From NCBI GenBank assembly GCA_905188085.1, contig CAJJKN010000003.1:186001-250000 (forward strand): a stretch of DNA of 64,000 nucleotides. Direction: 5' to 3'. Shown here in pieces: positions 8,175 to 14,586 of the stretch; the first letter of the stretch is position 1; every line of letters begins with the position of its first letter. This stretch comes from an uncultured Bacillota bacterium. GTDB lineage: Bacteria; Bacillota; Clostridia; Christensenellales; QAND01. Position numbers and translations under genes: made by a program. The notes below the pieces were generated by a model, which saw only the letters and a program-made list of their open reading frames with translations, ran no database searches and had not been told where the DNA came from.

Positions 8175-9188
8175 TTAGATTTCGCGTCCTACGGCCTGGG
8201 CAATGGTGCGTAATTCATCCACCAGCGCTTTGTATTTGGAGGGCTTGATGGATTGCTGCCCGTCGCACAGCGCTGCTACCGGGTTGTTATGCACTTCGAT
8301 AATCAAGCCGTCCGCCCCAACGGCCACCGCCGCTTTGGATAGCGGATCCACCATCCACCATTTGCCCGCCGCATGGCTGGGGTCCACAATCACCGGCAGA
8401 TGGCTGAGCTTTTTCACCGCGGGAATCGCGCTCAAATCCAGCGTGTTGCGGGTGTAATTTTCAAACGTACGGATGCCGCGTTCGCAAAGAATTACGTTTT
8501 CATTGCCGCCTGCCAAAATGTATTCCGCGCTCATCATCCATTCTTCAATCGTGGCGGACAGCCCGCGTTTGAGCAAGATCGGCTTTCTGGTTTTGCCCAG
8601 TTCGCGCAGTAAATCAAAGTTTTGCATGTTGCGCGCGCCCACCTGGATGATATCCACATCCTCCACGAAACGTTCAATATCATGCGGCGCCATTAGTTCC
8701 GTTACAATCGGCAGCCCGGTTTCCTTTCTCGCCAATTTTAACAGTTCCAGTCCTTCATATTTTAATCCTTGAAAAGCGTAGGGGGAGGTACGGGGTTTGA
8801 ATGCGCCGCCGCGCAAAAAGCCGGCGCCGGCCTGTTTCACTTGCTTGGCAATCTCTACAATCTGTTCTTCCGATTCCACAGAGCAGGGGCCGGCCGTCAT
8901 CATCAGTTTTTTGCCGCCGATTTCCTGCCCGGCCACGTTTAACACCGTGTTTTCCGGATGAAACATGCGGTTGGCCTTTTTGAACGGCTCCGCCACATGT
9001 ACCACGCGCTCCACATTGCGGTTTGCCTCAATGCGGCTCGAGTCTATCTTTCTGGTATCCCCCACCAGACCCAGAATGATCCGTTCTTTGCCGTATACCG
9101 GGTTTACCTGTACGCCCTGCCCCTCCAGAGACTCTGTCAGCTTGTCAATTTCCTTTTGTTCCACCGTGCTTTTCAAGATAACGATCAT
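8175..9188 (-). CDS. aroF: 3-deoxy-7-phosphoheptulonate synthase (DAHP synthase, type I-beta)
   Basis: The 337-aa enzyme condenses PEP with erythrose-4-phosphate, the committed step of aromatic synthesis. About 70 N-terminal residues form a ferredoxin-like regulatory domain, which in characterised type I-beta enzymes binds Phe/Tyr. The KDO8P/DAHP barrel follows, with MMTAGPCSVESEEQI, GGAFKPRTSPYAFQG, KRGLSATIEEW, VDPSHAAGK and the C-terminal EVHNNP. AGGAGG precedes the ATG. It is the first enzyme gene of the operon, behind a Tyr/Phe leader peptide and an attenuator. Control therefore looks both transcriptional and, by family inference, allosteric. Confidence 0.95.
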   Translation of the reverse strand: MIVILKSTVEQKEIDKLTESLEGQGVQVNPVYGKERIILGLVGDTRKIDSSRIEANRNVERVVHVAEPFKKANRMFHPENTVLNVAGQEIGGKKLMMTAGPCSVESEEQIVEIAKQVKQAGAGFLRGGAFKPRTSPYAFQGLKYEGLELLKLARKETGLPIVTELMAPHDIERFVEDVDIIQVGARNMQNFDLLRELGKTRKPILLKRGLSATIEEWMMSAEYILAGGNENVILCERGIRTFENYTRNTLDLSAIPAVKKLSHLPVIVDPSHAAGKWWMVDPLSKAAVAVGADGLIIEVHNNPVAALCDGQQSIKPSKYKALVDELRTIAQAVGREI

Positions 9189-9208
9189 GGTTGGTTCCTC
9201 CTAAACCT

Positions 9209-9245
9209 AAAATAAAAAGGAGAGCTCTTCAATGAGCTCTCCTTT
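9209..9245 (-). terminator. Attenuator terminator in the aro operon leader
   Basis: The perfect stem AAAGGAGAGCTC / GAGCTCTCCTTT with a 6-nt loop is followed by TTATTTT, 20 nt before the aroF start codon. It lies downstream of the leader peptide, so it can act as a conditional terminator rather than as the end of a gene. Confidence 0.93.
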
Positions 9246-9445
9246 GTTTTCATACATTACGGGGCAACTTTCCTTTGCTTTTAAGCCCCCTGCATTTTAT
9301 AAGCACTCATTGAATGACAGTTATTGGCAAACGTAAAATAGCCAGCGCTAAAATAAAAGCCCCGGAAGTTAAAGTAATAGGTATAGTTCATTGTATTCTG
9401 CAATTGTTGAACCATCGCTCTTGCTCCATCCTTCCGTCAATGAGT
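9228..9445 (-). promoter_or_regulatory. Three-segment RNA switch of the aro leader
   Basis: Segment 1 (9445-9437, ACTCATTGA) sits at the predicted 5' end of the transcript. Segment 2 (9314-9305, TTCAATGAGT) lies within the 3' part of the leader peptide gene. Segment 3 (9236-9228, CTCATTGAA) forms part of the left arm and the loop of the terminator. Segment 2 is perfectly complementary over 9 nt to segment 1 and also over 9 nt to segment 3. Pairing 2:3 would break the terminator, and pairing 1:2 would let it form. The complementarity is seen directly; the switching model is inferred by analogy with trp/phe attenuators. Confidence 0.72.
9281..9415 (-). CDS. Aromatic leader peptide (Tyr/Phe-rich, 44 aa) of the aro operon
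   Basis: A 44-codon reading frame lies between the operon promoter and the attenuator. The ATG at 9415 has GGAG eight bases upstream. Tyr is at residues 11, 13, 14, 21, 26 and 39, and Phe at 15, 17, 20, 22, 27 and 29, so 11 of the 19 residues from 11 to 29 are Tyr or Phe. No Trp codon is present. This is the classic design of an attenuation leader: slow translation at Tyr/Phe codons when those charged tRNAs are scarce. A ribosome stalled near codon 29 would end just before segment 2 of the RNA switch. An internal ATG at codon 9 could also initiate but lacks a good ribosome site. Confidence 0.88.
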   Translation of the reverse strand: MVQQLQNTMNYTYYFNFRGFYFSAGYFTFANNCHSMSAYKMQGA

Positions 9446-9453
9446 TTTTCCAA

Positions 9454-9482
9454 AGTATATGCCCAGATCATTTTCTTGTCAA
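9454..9482 (-). promoter_or_regulatory. Promoter of the aromatic operon
   Basis: TTGACA and TATACT are separated by 17 nt. The predicted transcript start near 9447 gives a leader of about 260 nt containing the leader peptide and the attenuator. Confidence 0.85.
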
Positions 9483-9548
9483 TATCTTTTTTGAAATTTT
9501 TCTTTTCTCGGCCCTCTTATATTTTCTTTTATATTCTTCAAACTTTCA

Positions 9549-9578
9549 TTGAATCTTATCATAAAATAGCGTTATAAT
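9549..9578 (+). promoter_or_regulatory. Promoter of the L,D-transpeptidase gene
   Basis: TTGAAT and TATAAT are separated by 18 nt, about 36 nt before the start codon. It is divergent from the aro promoter. Confidence 0.65.
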
Positions 9579-9614
9579 AATAAACACATCTTAATCGTAT
9601 TGCGGGGGAACAAA

Positions 9615-10571
9615 ATGCAATTGGTAAAAAAGTACTATGGGATTCTTATTCTGATCGTCCTTTTGGCCGTGGCGGCCGTGTTAAAGTTTTCCGGAGTTTT
9701 CTCCGTCGGAGCCGCCGATGTAGGTCTAGATCCGACCAGTTCTGTTGCCGATGAGGTGGCGCCTGAAATCACCGACAATCCGGACGAAACACCGGAAGCG
9801 GTTGACCCGGCTCTTACAGCCTCTGCTTCACCGGGAGTAAGCTCTTCACCGAGCGCCAGCGCCACGCCCATCCCCGCAAATTCTTCCAAACCGTATCTGG
9901 TTCGCGTTTATCTGGGCAGCCAGAGCGTTTGTGTGTATGGGCTCAACAGCTCCGGCACTGCGTATGACAGATTGGTGCGCTCCATGATCTGTTCTACCGG
10001 CACGGGCGGCGCCACGCCGCAGGGCACGTTTAAATTGCAGGGCAAATACCGCTGGCATTCCTTGATGGGCGGCGTATATGGGCAATATTGCAGCCGCATC
10101 ACCGGCAGTATTTTGTTCCATTCCATTCTCTATAAAGTAAACGGTGATCCGTCCACCTTAAACGAAACTACTTATAAAAAACTGGGGCGCAAAGCTTCCC
10201 ACGGCTGCATCCGTCTGTTGTGCGGCGATGCTTACTGGATTTACAGCAACGTGGCCAGCGGCTCCACGGTGGAAATCGTTTCCGGCAGCGGCCCGCGCGG
10301 TTCCAAGCCGGCTTTGGCCAGCGGCTCGCAATACCGCGGCTGGGATCCTACCGACCCCGCCGCCAATAACCCGTATCGCGGTTATGTAGAGCCGACGCAT
10401 ACGCCTACGCATACGCCTACGCCCGCAACCCCGACGCCGACGCATACCGTAAAACCGACGCACACGCCCACGCCTGTGCCCGCAACCCCGACGCCGACGC
10501 ATACACCGACACATACGCCTGCGACGTCCCCGTCGCATTCCTACGCGCCGACGCCTTCGGACGAGGTATAA
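9615..10571 (+). CDS. L,D-transpeptidase (YkuD domain) with a Thr/Pro-rich tail
   Basis: A 318-aa membrane-anchored or secreted protein. Residues about 8-28 form one hydrophobic segment. Residues about 35-90 are a Ser/Ala/Pro-rich spacer, and about 93-232 are a YkuD domain with FHSIL and the catalytic SHGCIRL (Cys198). The last ~70 residues are a THTPTP-type repeat. The family forms 3-3 peptidoglycan cross-links or attaches proteins to the wall outside the membrane. The ATG at 9615 is preceded by GGGGGAACAAA; an in-frame TTG lies 15 nt upstream. The tail is likely an unstructured wall-spanning linker, though its position at the C-terminus is less common. Confidence 0.88.
   Translation: MQLVKKYYGILILIVLLAVAAVLKFSGVFSVGAADVGLDPTSSVADEVAPEITDNPDETPEAVDPALTASASPGVSSSPSASATPIPANSSKPYLVRVYLGSQSVCVYGLNSSGTAYDRLVRSMICSTGTGGATPQGTFKLQGKYRWHSLMGGVYGQYCSRITGSILFHSILYKVNGDPSTLNETTYKKLGRKASHGCIRLLCGDAYWIYSNVASGSTVEIVSGSGPRGSKPALASGSQYRGWDPTDPAANNPYRGYVEPTHTPTHTPTPATPTPTHTVKPTHTPTPVPATPTPTHTPTHTPATSPSHSYAPTPSDEV
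10393..10545 (+). repeat. Tandem Thr-Pro coding repeat
   Basis: The 3' end of the transpeptidase gene is built of degenerate ACGCATACGCCT-like units. A 27-nt block at 10421-10447 recurs exactly at 10478-10504, a 57-nt period. It encodes the THTP-rich tail and is a likely site of length variation. Confidence 0.85.
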
Positions 10572-10592
10572 TCAAATCATTTTCTCTAACAC

Positions 10593-10627
10593 AAAACGGC
10601 ATGGTCCTTTGGATTATGCCGTTTTTC
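10593..10627 (+). terminator. Terminator of the L,D-transpeptidase gene
   Basis: The stem AAAACGGCAT / ATGCCGTTTT is followed by T-rich sequence 22 nt after the stop codon. Confidence 0.88.
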
Positions 10628-10912
10628 TTTTTCTTTCTATCCGTCTGTTCGGCCTGCACTTTCCTTTTGGGATAAAGCTTCCGGCTTTCTCCGGTATAAA
10701 AAATAAACAAACCGCCAATTGTACGGAAAATCATGTCGTTTTCCACGCACGGCAAGCATGCCGTTGTTTTTCTATCCGCGTTTGTTTCCCTTTCCTCGCC
10801 TTTTACTTCCTTTCCCCATTTTGCTTTTCATTCAGCCGCTACCCCTCTCCTTCTTTTTGCGTACAAAGCACGCATGTTCAATCCCCTGTTATCAGCGGTT
10901 TTCTCCATACAA
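10628..10912. other. Intergenic stretch without a recognised feature
   Basis: About 285 nt of pyrimidine-rich plus-strand sequence lies between two convergent terminators. I see no credible start/ribosome-site pair, RNA motif or repeat in it. Confidence 0.5.
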
Positions 10913-10944
10913 AAAAGGCGACAATCCAAACATCGTCGCCTTTT
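10913..10944 (-). terminator. Terminator after the chorismate mutase gene
   Basis: The stem AAAAGGCGAC / GTCGCCTTTT has a 12-nt loop and a minus-strand T run, 20 nt beyond the chorismate mutase stop codon. Confidence 0.87.
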
Positions 10945-10964
10945 CCGCAATACGCTAAACGCTT

Positions 10965-11237
10965 TTATTTTTCCATCAGCGTTGCCTGATATTCTTTGGA
11001 CAACGCCATCAAATGCTCCAAAAACGATTGATAATACGGTTTGAACACATCCTGTTCTATCCGCTGCAAATTCTTTTCAATCACCGCTTTTTCCCGGCTT
11101 TCATCCAAAATCGGCAGCCCGTTCTGCTTTTTGTACGCCGCCACCTGCTCTGCCGCTTTCATCCTGCGCTCAAACAGCGCCGCCATCTGCGCATCCACTT
11201 CGTTAATCTCTTTTCTGGCCTGTTCCAGTTGGTTCAT
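10965..11237 (-). CDS. Chorismate mutase (AroQ-type helical domain)
   Basis: This 90-aa protein fits a monofunctional AroQ-class chorismate mutase: the N-terminal pattern LEQARKEINEVDAQMAALFERRM, a Lys-rich middle (VAAYKKQNGLPILDESRE) and a C-terminal helix. It isomerises chorismate to prephenate, the substrate of the TyrA encoded in the nearby operon. GGAGGAG precedes the ATG at 11237. The gene overlaps the end of the radical SAM gene by 35 nt, so the two are cotranscribed. No prephenate dehydratase gene is present in the window. Confidence 0.85.
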   Translation of the reverse strand: MNQLEQARKEINEVDAQMAALFERRMKAAEQVAAYKKQNGLPILDESREKAVIEKNLQRIEQDVFKPYYQSFLEHLMALSKEYQATLMEK

Positions 11238-12921
11238 CGTTCTCCTCCAAATCAAATATTTGCATGGCATACCGCCCTGTAATCACGTCTTTTTGTGCAT
11301 AGTCAAACGCCGCCACGCGCAGCGGATCATACAACAGCGCTACGCCGATTTTCCCTTGCGCTTCCAGCTTTACTCGCGCTTGGCGTTTGGCCTTTTTCAG
11401 CCGATTGTCTTCTATCCGTAAAAACGGCGGAATCCGCCCTGTATTATCGCAGCTCAGCCGGTCTGTCACAAGGCAATCTCGCAACCGCCCCGCCTCCACG
11501 CCCGGCGCTTTTTCAAAAAAGCATTTTATCCACAGCGTATACGCATCCAGCCCGGTTCCGGCCGCCGCGCCTTGCTGCTTTGCATAGGCGCCAAAGCGTT
11601 CAAACAGCGAAAAAGCATCCCAGCCCGTTGCCTGCAACACATATTCCAGCGTGCATAAAAAGCGTCCGCTGTTGTACATTCTTTCCAGCGCATCTTCCAC
11701 CTCATGCAGCTTTGCCAGCTCCTCCCGGCCAATCCAGCGGTTGCTCTGCACCTCATAGGGCGGATGTTCGCCAAAGCAATACTGCATTTCCGGCAGCGTT
11801 TCCGCCTGCCGCCTCACCTTAGACCCATGCAGCATTTTTAAAAATCCCAGCTGAAGCATGTGCGGCCGCAGCGCAAATGCCCGATTAAACGAGCGGCCAA
11901 AGGTTTTATACTCTTCATACGGCAGCCCTGCGATCAAATCAATATGCAAATGCACATTATGCGGCGCAATGATCTTTTTCAAATTCGCCGTCAGCTTTTC
12001 TATATCGGTTTTTCTGTCCACCGCTTCCAGCGTTTTTTCGTCAAAGCTTTGCAGCCCCGCTTCCATTTGAATCAACCCCGCCGGGGCCGTTGCCAGCAAA
12101 GCCAGCGTTTTTTCATCAAACAAATCCGCCGCCACTTCAAAATGAAAACATACGTCTACCGGAAAGGCTTTCCCTGCATTTTCAATCAAAAACGCAATCC
12201 AATCATACGCCCTGTCCGCCCGGCAATTAAACGTTCTGTCTATGAATTTCACCGTTTTTGCGCCGCTGTTTGCCAAAAGCAACAGATTTTGTTTGGAGGT
12301 TTCCCAGTCAAAAAAGCGCACCTTTTCCTTTACGCCGGACAGGCAAAACGAACAGGAAAACGGGCAACCCCGCGATGTTTCAAGATACGCAATCCGCCCC
12401 TGCAACGAAGCCAGATACTCCTTTGTGTAGGGGCTGGGCGGCGGATTTTTCAACGGCTCCGGCGCATTGACCGATACGCGGTTTCCCGCCTCGCGTCGGG
12501 CCAGCCCCGGAATGTGCGCCGGCGAACGCCCCTTGGCCAAACACTGCATCAGCGCCGGAAAATTCTCTTCCCCTTCGCCGCACAAAACATACGAAACCTG
12601 CGGCCAATCGCGCAAAATCTTCTCCGCGCAAAAGGAAACCTCCGGCCCGCCCAACACAATCGTACAGCCCGGCCGCTTTTGTTTTATCTCCGTTACCGCC
12701 TGCCGCACCGTTTCAATGTTCCAAATATAGCAGCAAAAAGCCGCCGCATCCGGCGTTTGCGCCAACACTTTTTCCACAATTTGTTCTACCGGCTGATTGA
12801 TCGTGCCTTCCACCAGCCGTGTTTGGCAAAAAGCGCATCGCTCCATCGCCGCCGCCAAATACCACGGGGCCAAGGAGGAATGCACATATTTGGAATTGAT
12901 ACAGCAAATCGTTACCTTCAT
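11203..12921 (-). CDS. B12-binding domain radical SAM protein (DUF4080-type)
   Basis: The 572-aa protein has an N-terminal cobalamin-binding-like domain (KVTICCINSKYVHSSLAPWY, then VLGGPEVSF). A radical SAM core with CPFSCSFC (CxxxCxxC) near residue 190 and the SAM barrel follow. The C-terminal ~150 residues match the pattern of DUF4080 proteins. The reaction is unknown; relatives include methyltransferases and tRNA/thioether enzymes. The ATG at 12921 follows GGAGGGG. Upstream in-frame codons to 13029 have no ribosome site and overlap the promoter. Its 3' end overlaps the chorismate mutase gene. Confidence 0.85.
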   Translation of the reverse strand: MKVTICCINSKYVHSSLAPWYLAAAMERCAFCQTRLVEGTINQPVEQIVEKVLAQTPDAAAFCCYIWNIETVRQAVTEIKQKRPGCTIVLGGPEVSFCAEKILRDWPQVSYVLCGEGEENFPALMQCLAKGRSPAHIPGLARREAGNRVSVNAPEPLKNPPPSPYTKEYLASLQGRIAYLETSRGCPFSCSFCLSGVKEKVRFFDWETSKQNLLLLANSGAKTVKFIDRTFNCRADRAYDWIAFLIENAGKAFPVDVCFHFEVAADLFDEKTLALLATAPAGLIQMEAGLQSFDEKTLEAVDRKTDIEKLTANLKKIIAPHNVHLHIDLIAGLPYEEYKTFGRSFNRAFALRPHMLQLGFLKMLHGSKVRRQAETLPEMQYCFGEHPPYEVQSNRWIGREELAKLHEVEDALERMYNSGRFLCTLEYVLQATGWDAFSLFERFGAYAKQQGAAAGTGLDAYTLWIKCFFEKAPGVEAGRLRDCLVTDRLSCDNTGRIPPFLRIEDNRLKKAKRQARVKLEAQGKIGVALLYDPLRVAAFDYAQKDVITGRYAMQIFDLEENDEPTGTGQKRD

Positions 12922-12951
12922 CCTTTTCCCCTCCGTTTTGGTCTCCTGTTT

Positions 12952-12979
12952 ATTATATCTTTTTCTGTCCCGCTGTAAA
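12952..12979 (-). promoter_or_regulatory. Promoter of the radical SAM-chorismate mutase unit
   Basis: TTTACA and TATAAT are separated by 16 nt, about 30 nt before the start codon. Confidence 0.6.
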
Positions 12980-13372
12980 TGTTTCTCTGCCGCGATTTCT
13001 TTGCCCGTGTATTTCCGTTTACAAAGCACTTGCTATTTTGCCAACGCCGCCCCGCGCAATTATTTCAGGCTTCCTCCCCTTAATATTTCCCATCATCCTT
13101 TTATGCTTTGTTGCATGTACACTTTACTTCCTCTTCAATTCTTTCTGTCATTTTCTTCCCGGTATCTCTTTTTGGCAATCCTTGTCTTTTCTTTTGCCCC
13201 TTGTCTCATGGTTTTTCCACACCGAACAAATTTTCATATAAATTTTCGCATTCGGTCGTCCGGTCTTTTTCCTTTGTTCTCGTCCCCGTTGTTTTTGTGC
13301 CGCACTCCTGTCTCCCTTTTAACTTCTCCCCTCTTTGTCCGTTTTTTTGTTTCTCCCCATCTTTCGCACAAA
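12980..13372. other. Intergenic stretch without a recognised feature
   Basis: About 390 nt of T-rich plus-strand sequence lies between the radical SAM promoter and the aldolase terminator. Open frames here lack ribosome sites and recognisable protein character. I see no RNA motif. Confidence 0.5.
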
Positions 13373-13401
13373 AAAACGGCACGGAAAATCCGTGCCGTTT
13401 T
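13373..13401 (-). terminator. Terminator of the aldolase gene
   Basis: The stem AAAACGGCACGGA / TCCGTGCCGTTTT has an AAA loop and is followed by T-rich sequence on the minus strand. Confidence 0.92.
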
Positions 13402-13418
13402 ATCAAGCCGAAATTGGC

Positions 13419-14306
13419 TTATTTTTCTTCCAGATCGGTTGCGCCGGTTTTCGGCATGCCTTTCGGAGCTACCGTCCAAGCTTTGCCTACGCCGCCGAAT
13501 ACTTCGATCAACTCTTTCAGGCGGGCTTTCCAGCCTTGCTGAATCAGGCCCCACAGGCCGTATGCGCCGTTGCCGCTCAGGTCAGCAGCGGTGACGGTGT
13601 CGCAAGCAGCACGCATCAAGTCGTTGCAAACGTTTACTTTGTTGATGCCCAGCTGGCAAGCTTTGCGCAGGTTTTCATCGCCGGAGCCGGAGCCGCCGTG
13701 CAATACCAACGGATGACCCGTTACCTTTTTGATCTCTTCCAGACGATCAAAGTGCAGTTTCGGGGTGCCTACATATGCGCCGTGCGCAGTACCCACCGCA
13801 ACAGCCAGCATATCTACGCCGGTTTCTTCGATGTATTTTTTCGCTTCCTGCGGATCGGTCAAAGCGGTTTTGCCGTCTACGGCATAGTTGTCGCCCTGGC
13901 CCACATGGCCCAGTTCAGCTTCAACGCTTACGCCCATGGCGTGCGCAATCTTAACGATTTCGCTAACTTCTTTCACGTTTTCTTCATACGGCAACACGGA
14001 ACGGTCTACCATTACGGAGGTAAAGCCGGCGCGCAGAGCCATCATAACTTCTTCATAGCTGCCGCCATGATCCAGGTTGATGGCAACCGGCACGGTGGAA
14101 GATTCCGCCAAGCGGGTCAAGAAGCTGCCATAGAAAACGATATCCGGGTTGGCGCTGAAGCCCACGTCCAAGATAATCGGAGCGTTGAGCTCTTCCGCCG
14201 CTTCCAAAGCGCAACGGGCATCCAGTTCGGTGCCGACGTTCGGGGCCGCAACGCCGTAGTTTTCGGCGCTTGCGCGATCGAGGATTTCTTTCATGGTTAC
14301 TAACAT
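13419..14306 (-). CDS. Class II fructose-bisphosphate aldolase family protein
   Basis: The 295-aa protein has class II aldolase motifs: NLDHGGSYEEV with the metal/catalytic His-Asp, EAELGHVGQGD, AVGTAHGAYVG and LVLHGGSGSGDENLRKA, then GINKVNV. These are the zinc ligands and the phosphate-binding loop of ketose-bisphosphate aldolases (FbaA/GatY/KbaY). The substrate (fructose-1,6-, tagatose- or sulfofructose-type) cannot be fixed by eye. The ATG at 14306 has AAGGAGTG six bases upstream; a GTG 9 nt earlier is disfavoured. Strong monocistronic promoter and terminator elements suggest high expression, as for a glycolytic enzyme. Confidence 0.87.
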   Translation of the reverse strand: MLVTMKEILDRASAENYGVAAPNVGTELDARCALEAAEELNAPIILDVGFSANPDIVFYGSFLTRLAESSTVPVAINLDHGGSYEEVMMALRAGFTSVMVDRSVLPYEENVKEVSEIVKIAHAMGVSVEAELGHVGQGDNYAVDGKTALTDPQEAKKYIEETGVDMLAVAVGTAHGAYVGTPKLHFDRLEEIKKVTGHPLVLHGGSGSGDENLRKACQLGINKVNVCNDLMRAACDTVTAADLSGNGAYGLWGLIQQGWKARLKELIEVFGGVGKAWTVAPKGMPKTGATDLEEK

Positions 14307-14383
14307 GATAATCACTCCTTATATAAATATAATAGGGTTCAAAACATACACGGCTTAAAAACAGCTCCTTCTAAGCCATATAT

Positions 14384-14412
14384 ATTATAACAGCCCCCCT
14401 CATGCATGACAA
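14384..14412 (-). promoter_or_regulatory. Strong promoter of the aldolase gene
   Basis: TTGTCA and TATAAT are separated by 17 nt, giving a leader of about 70 nt. The leader starts with a small GGCTTA/TAAGCC hairpin. Confidence 0.75.
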
Positions 14413-14547
14413 GCATTTCCTCCGGAAAATTCACAATTCCCGCTTGTTTTTCCTATTGTTTTTTTGTTTTCACGCTCCCTCTGCTTTTGTTTCTTATCGT
14501 TTTTTATTCTTTTCCATTCTTTTCTTCTTTCCTATTTTTACTGTATG

Positions 14548-14580
14548 AAAAAAGAGAACCCGGTATTCCCCGGGCTCCCT
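14548..14580 (-). terminator. Terminator of the ABC-F/car operon
   Basis: The stem GAGCCCGG / CCGGGTTC is followed by a T run on the minus strand, just beyond the carB-dapF stop codon. Confidence 0.85.
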
Positions 14581-14586
14581 TTTCAT

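Noticed and set aside
9189..9480. A T-box riboswitch in the aro operon leader
   Set aside because: A leader of this length in a clostridial aromatic operon invites a T-box, but there is no AGGGTGGNACCGCG-type element and the Tyr/Phe leader peptide explains the attenuator.
9314..9577. An 87-codon plus-strand frame upstream of the L,D-transpeptidase gene
   Set aside because: It lies antisense to the aro leader and over both promoters, has no ribosome site and reads as low-complexity hydrophobic sequence.
10393..10545. A CRISPR-like or noncoding repeat array
   Set aside because: The repeat is in frame, encodes Thr-Pro units and sits inside the transpeptidase gene; unit spacing is not that of repeats and spacers.
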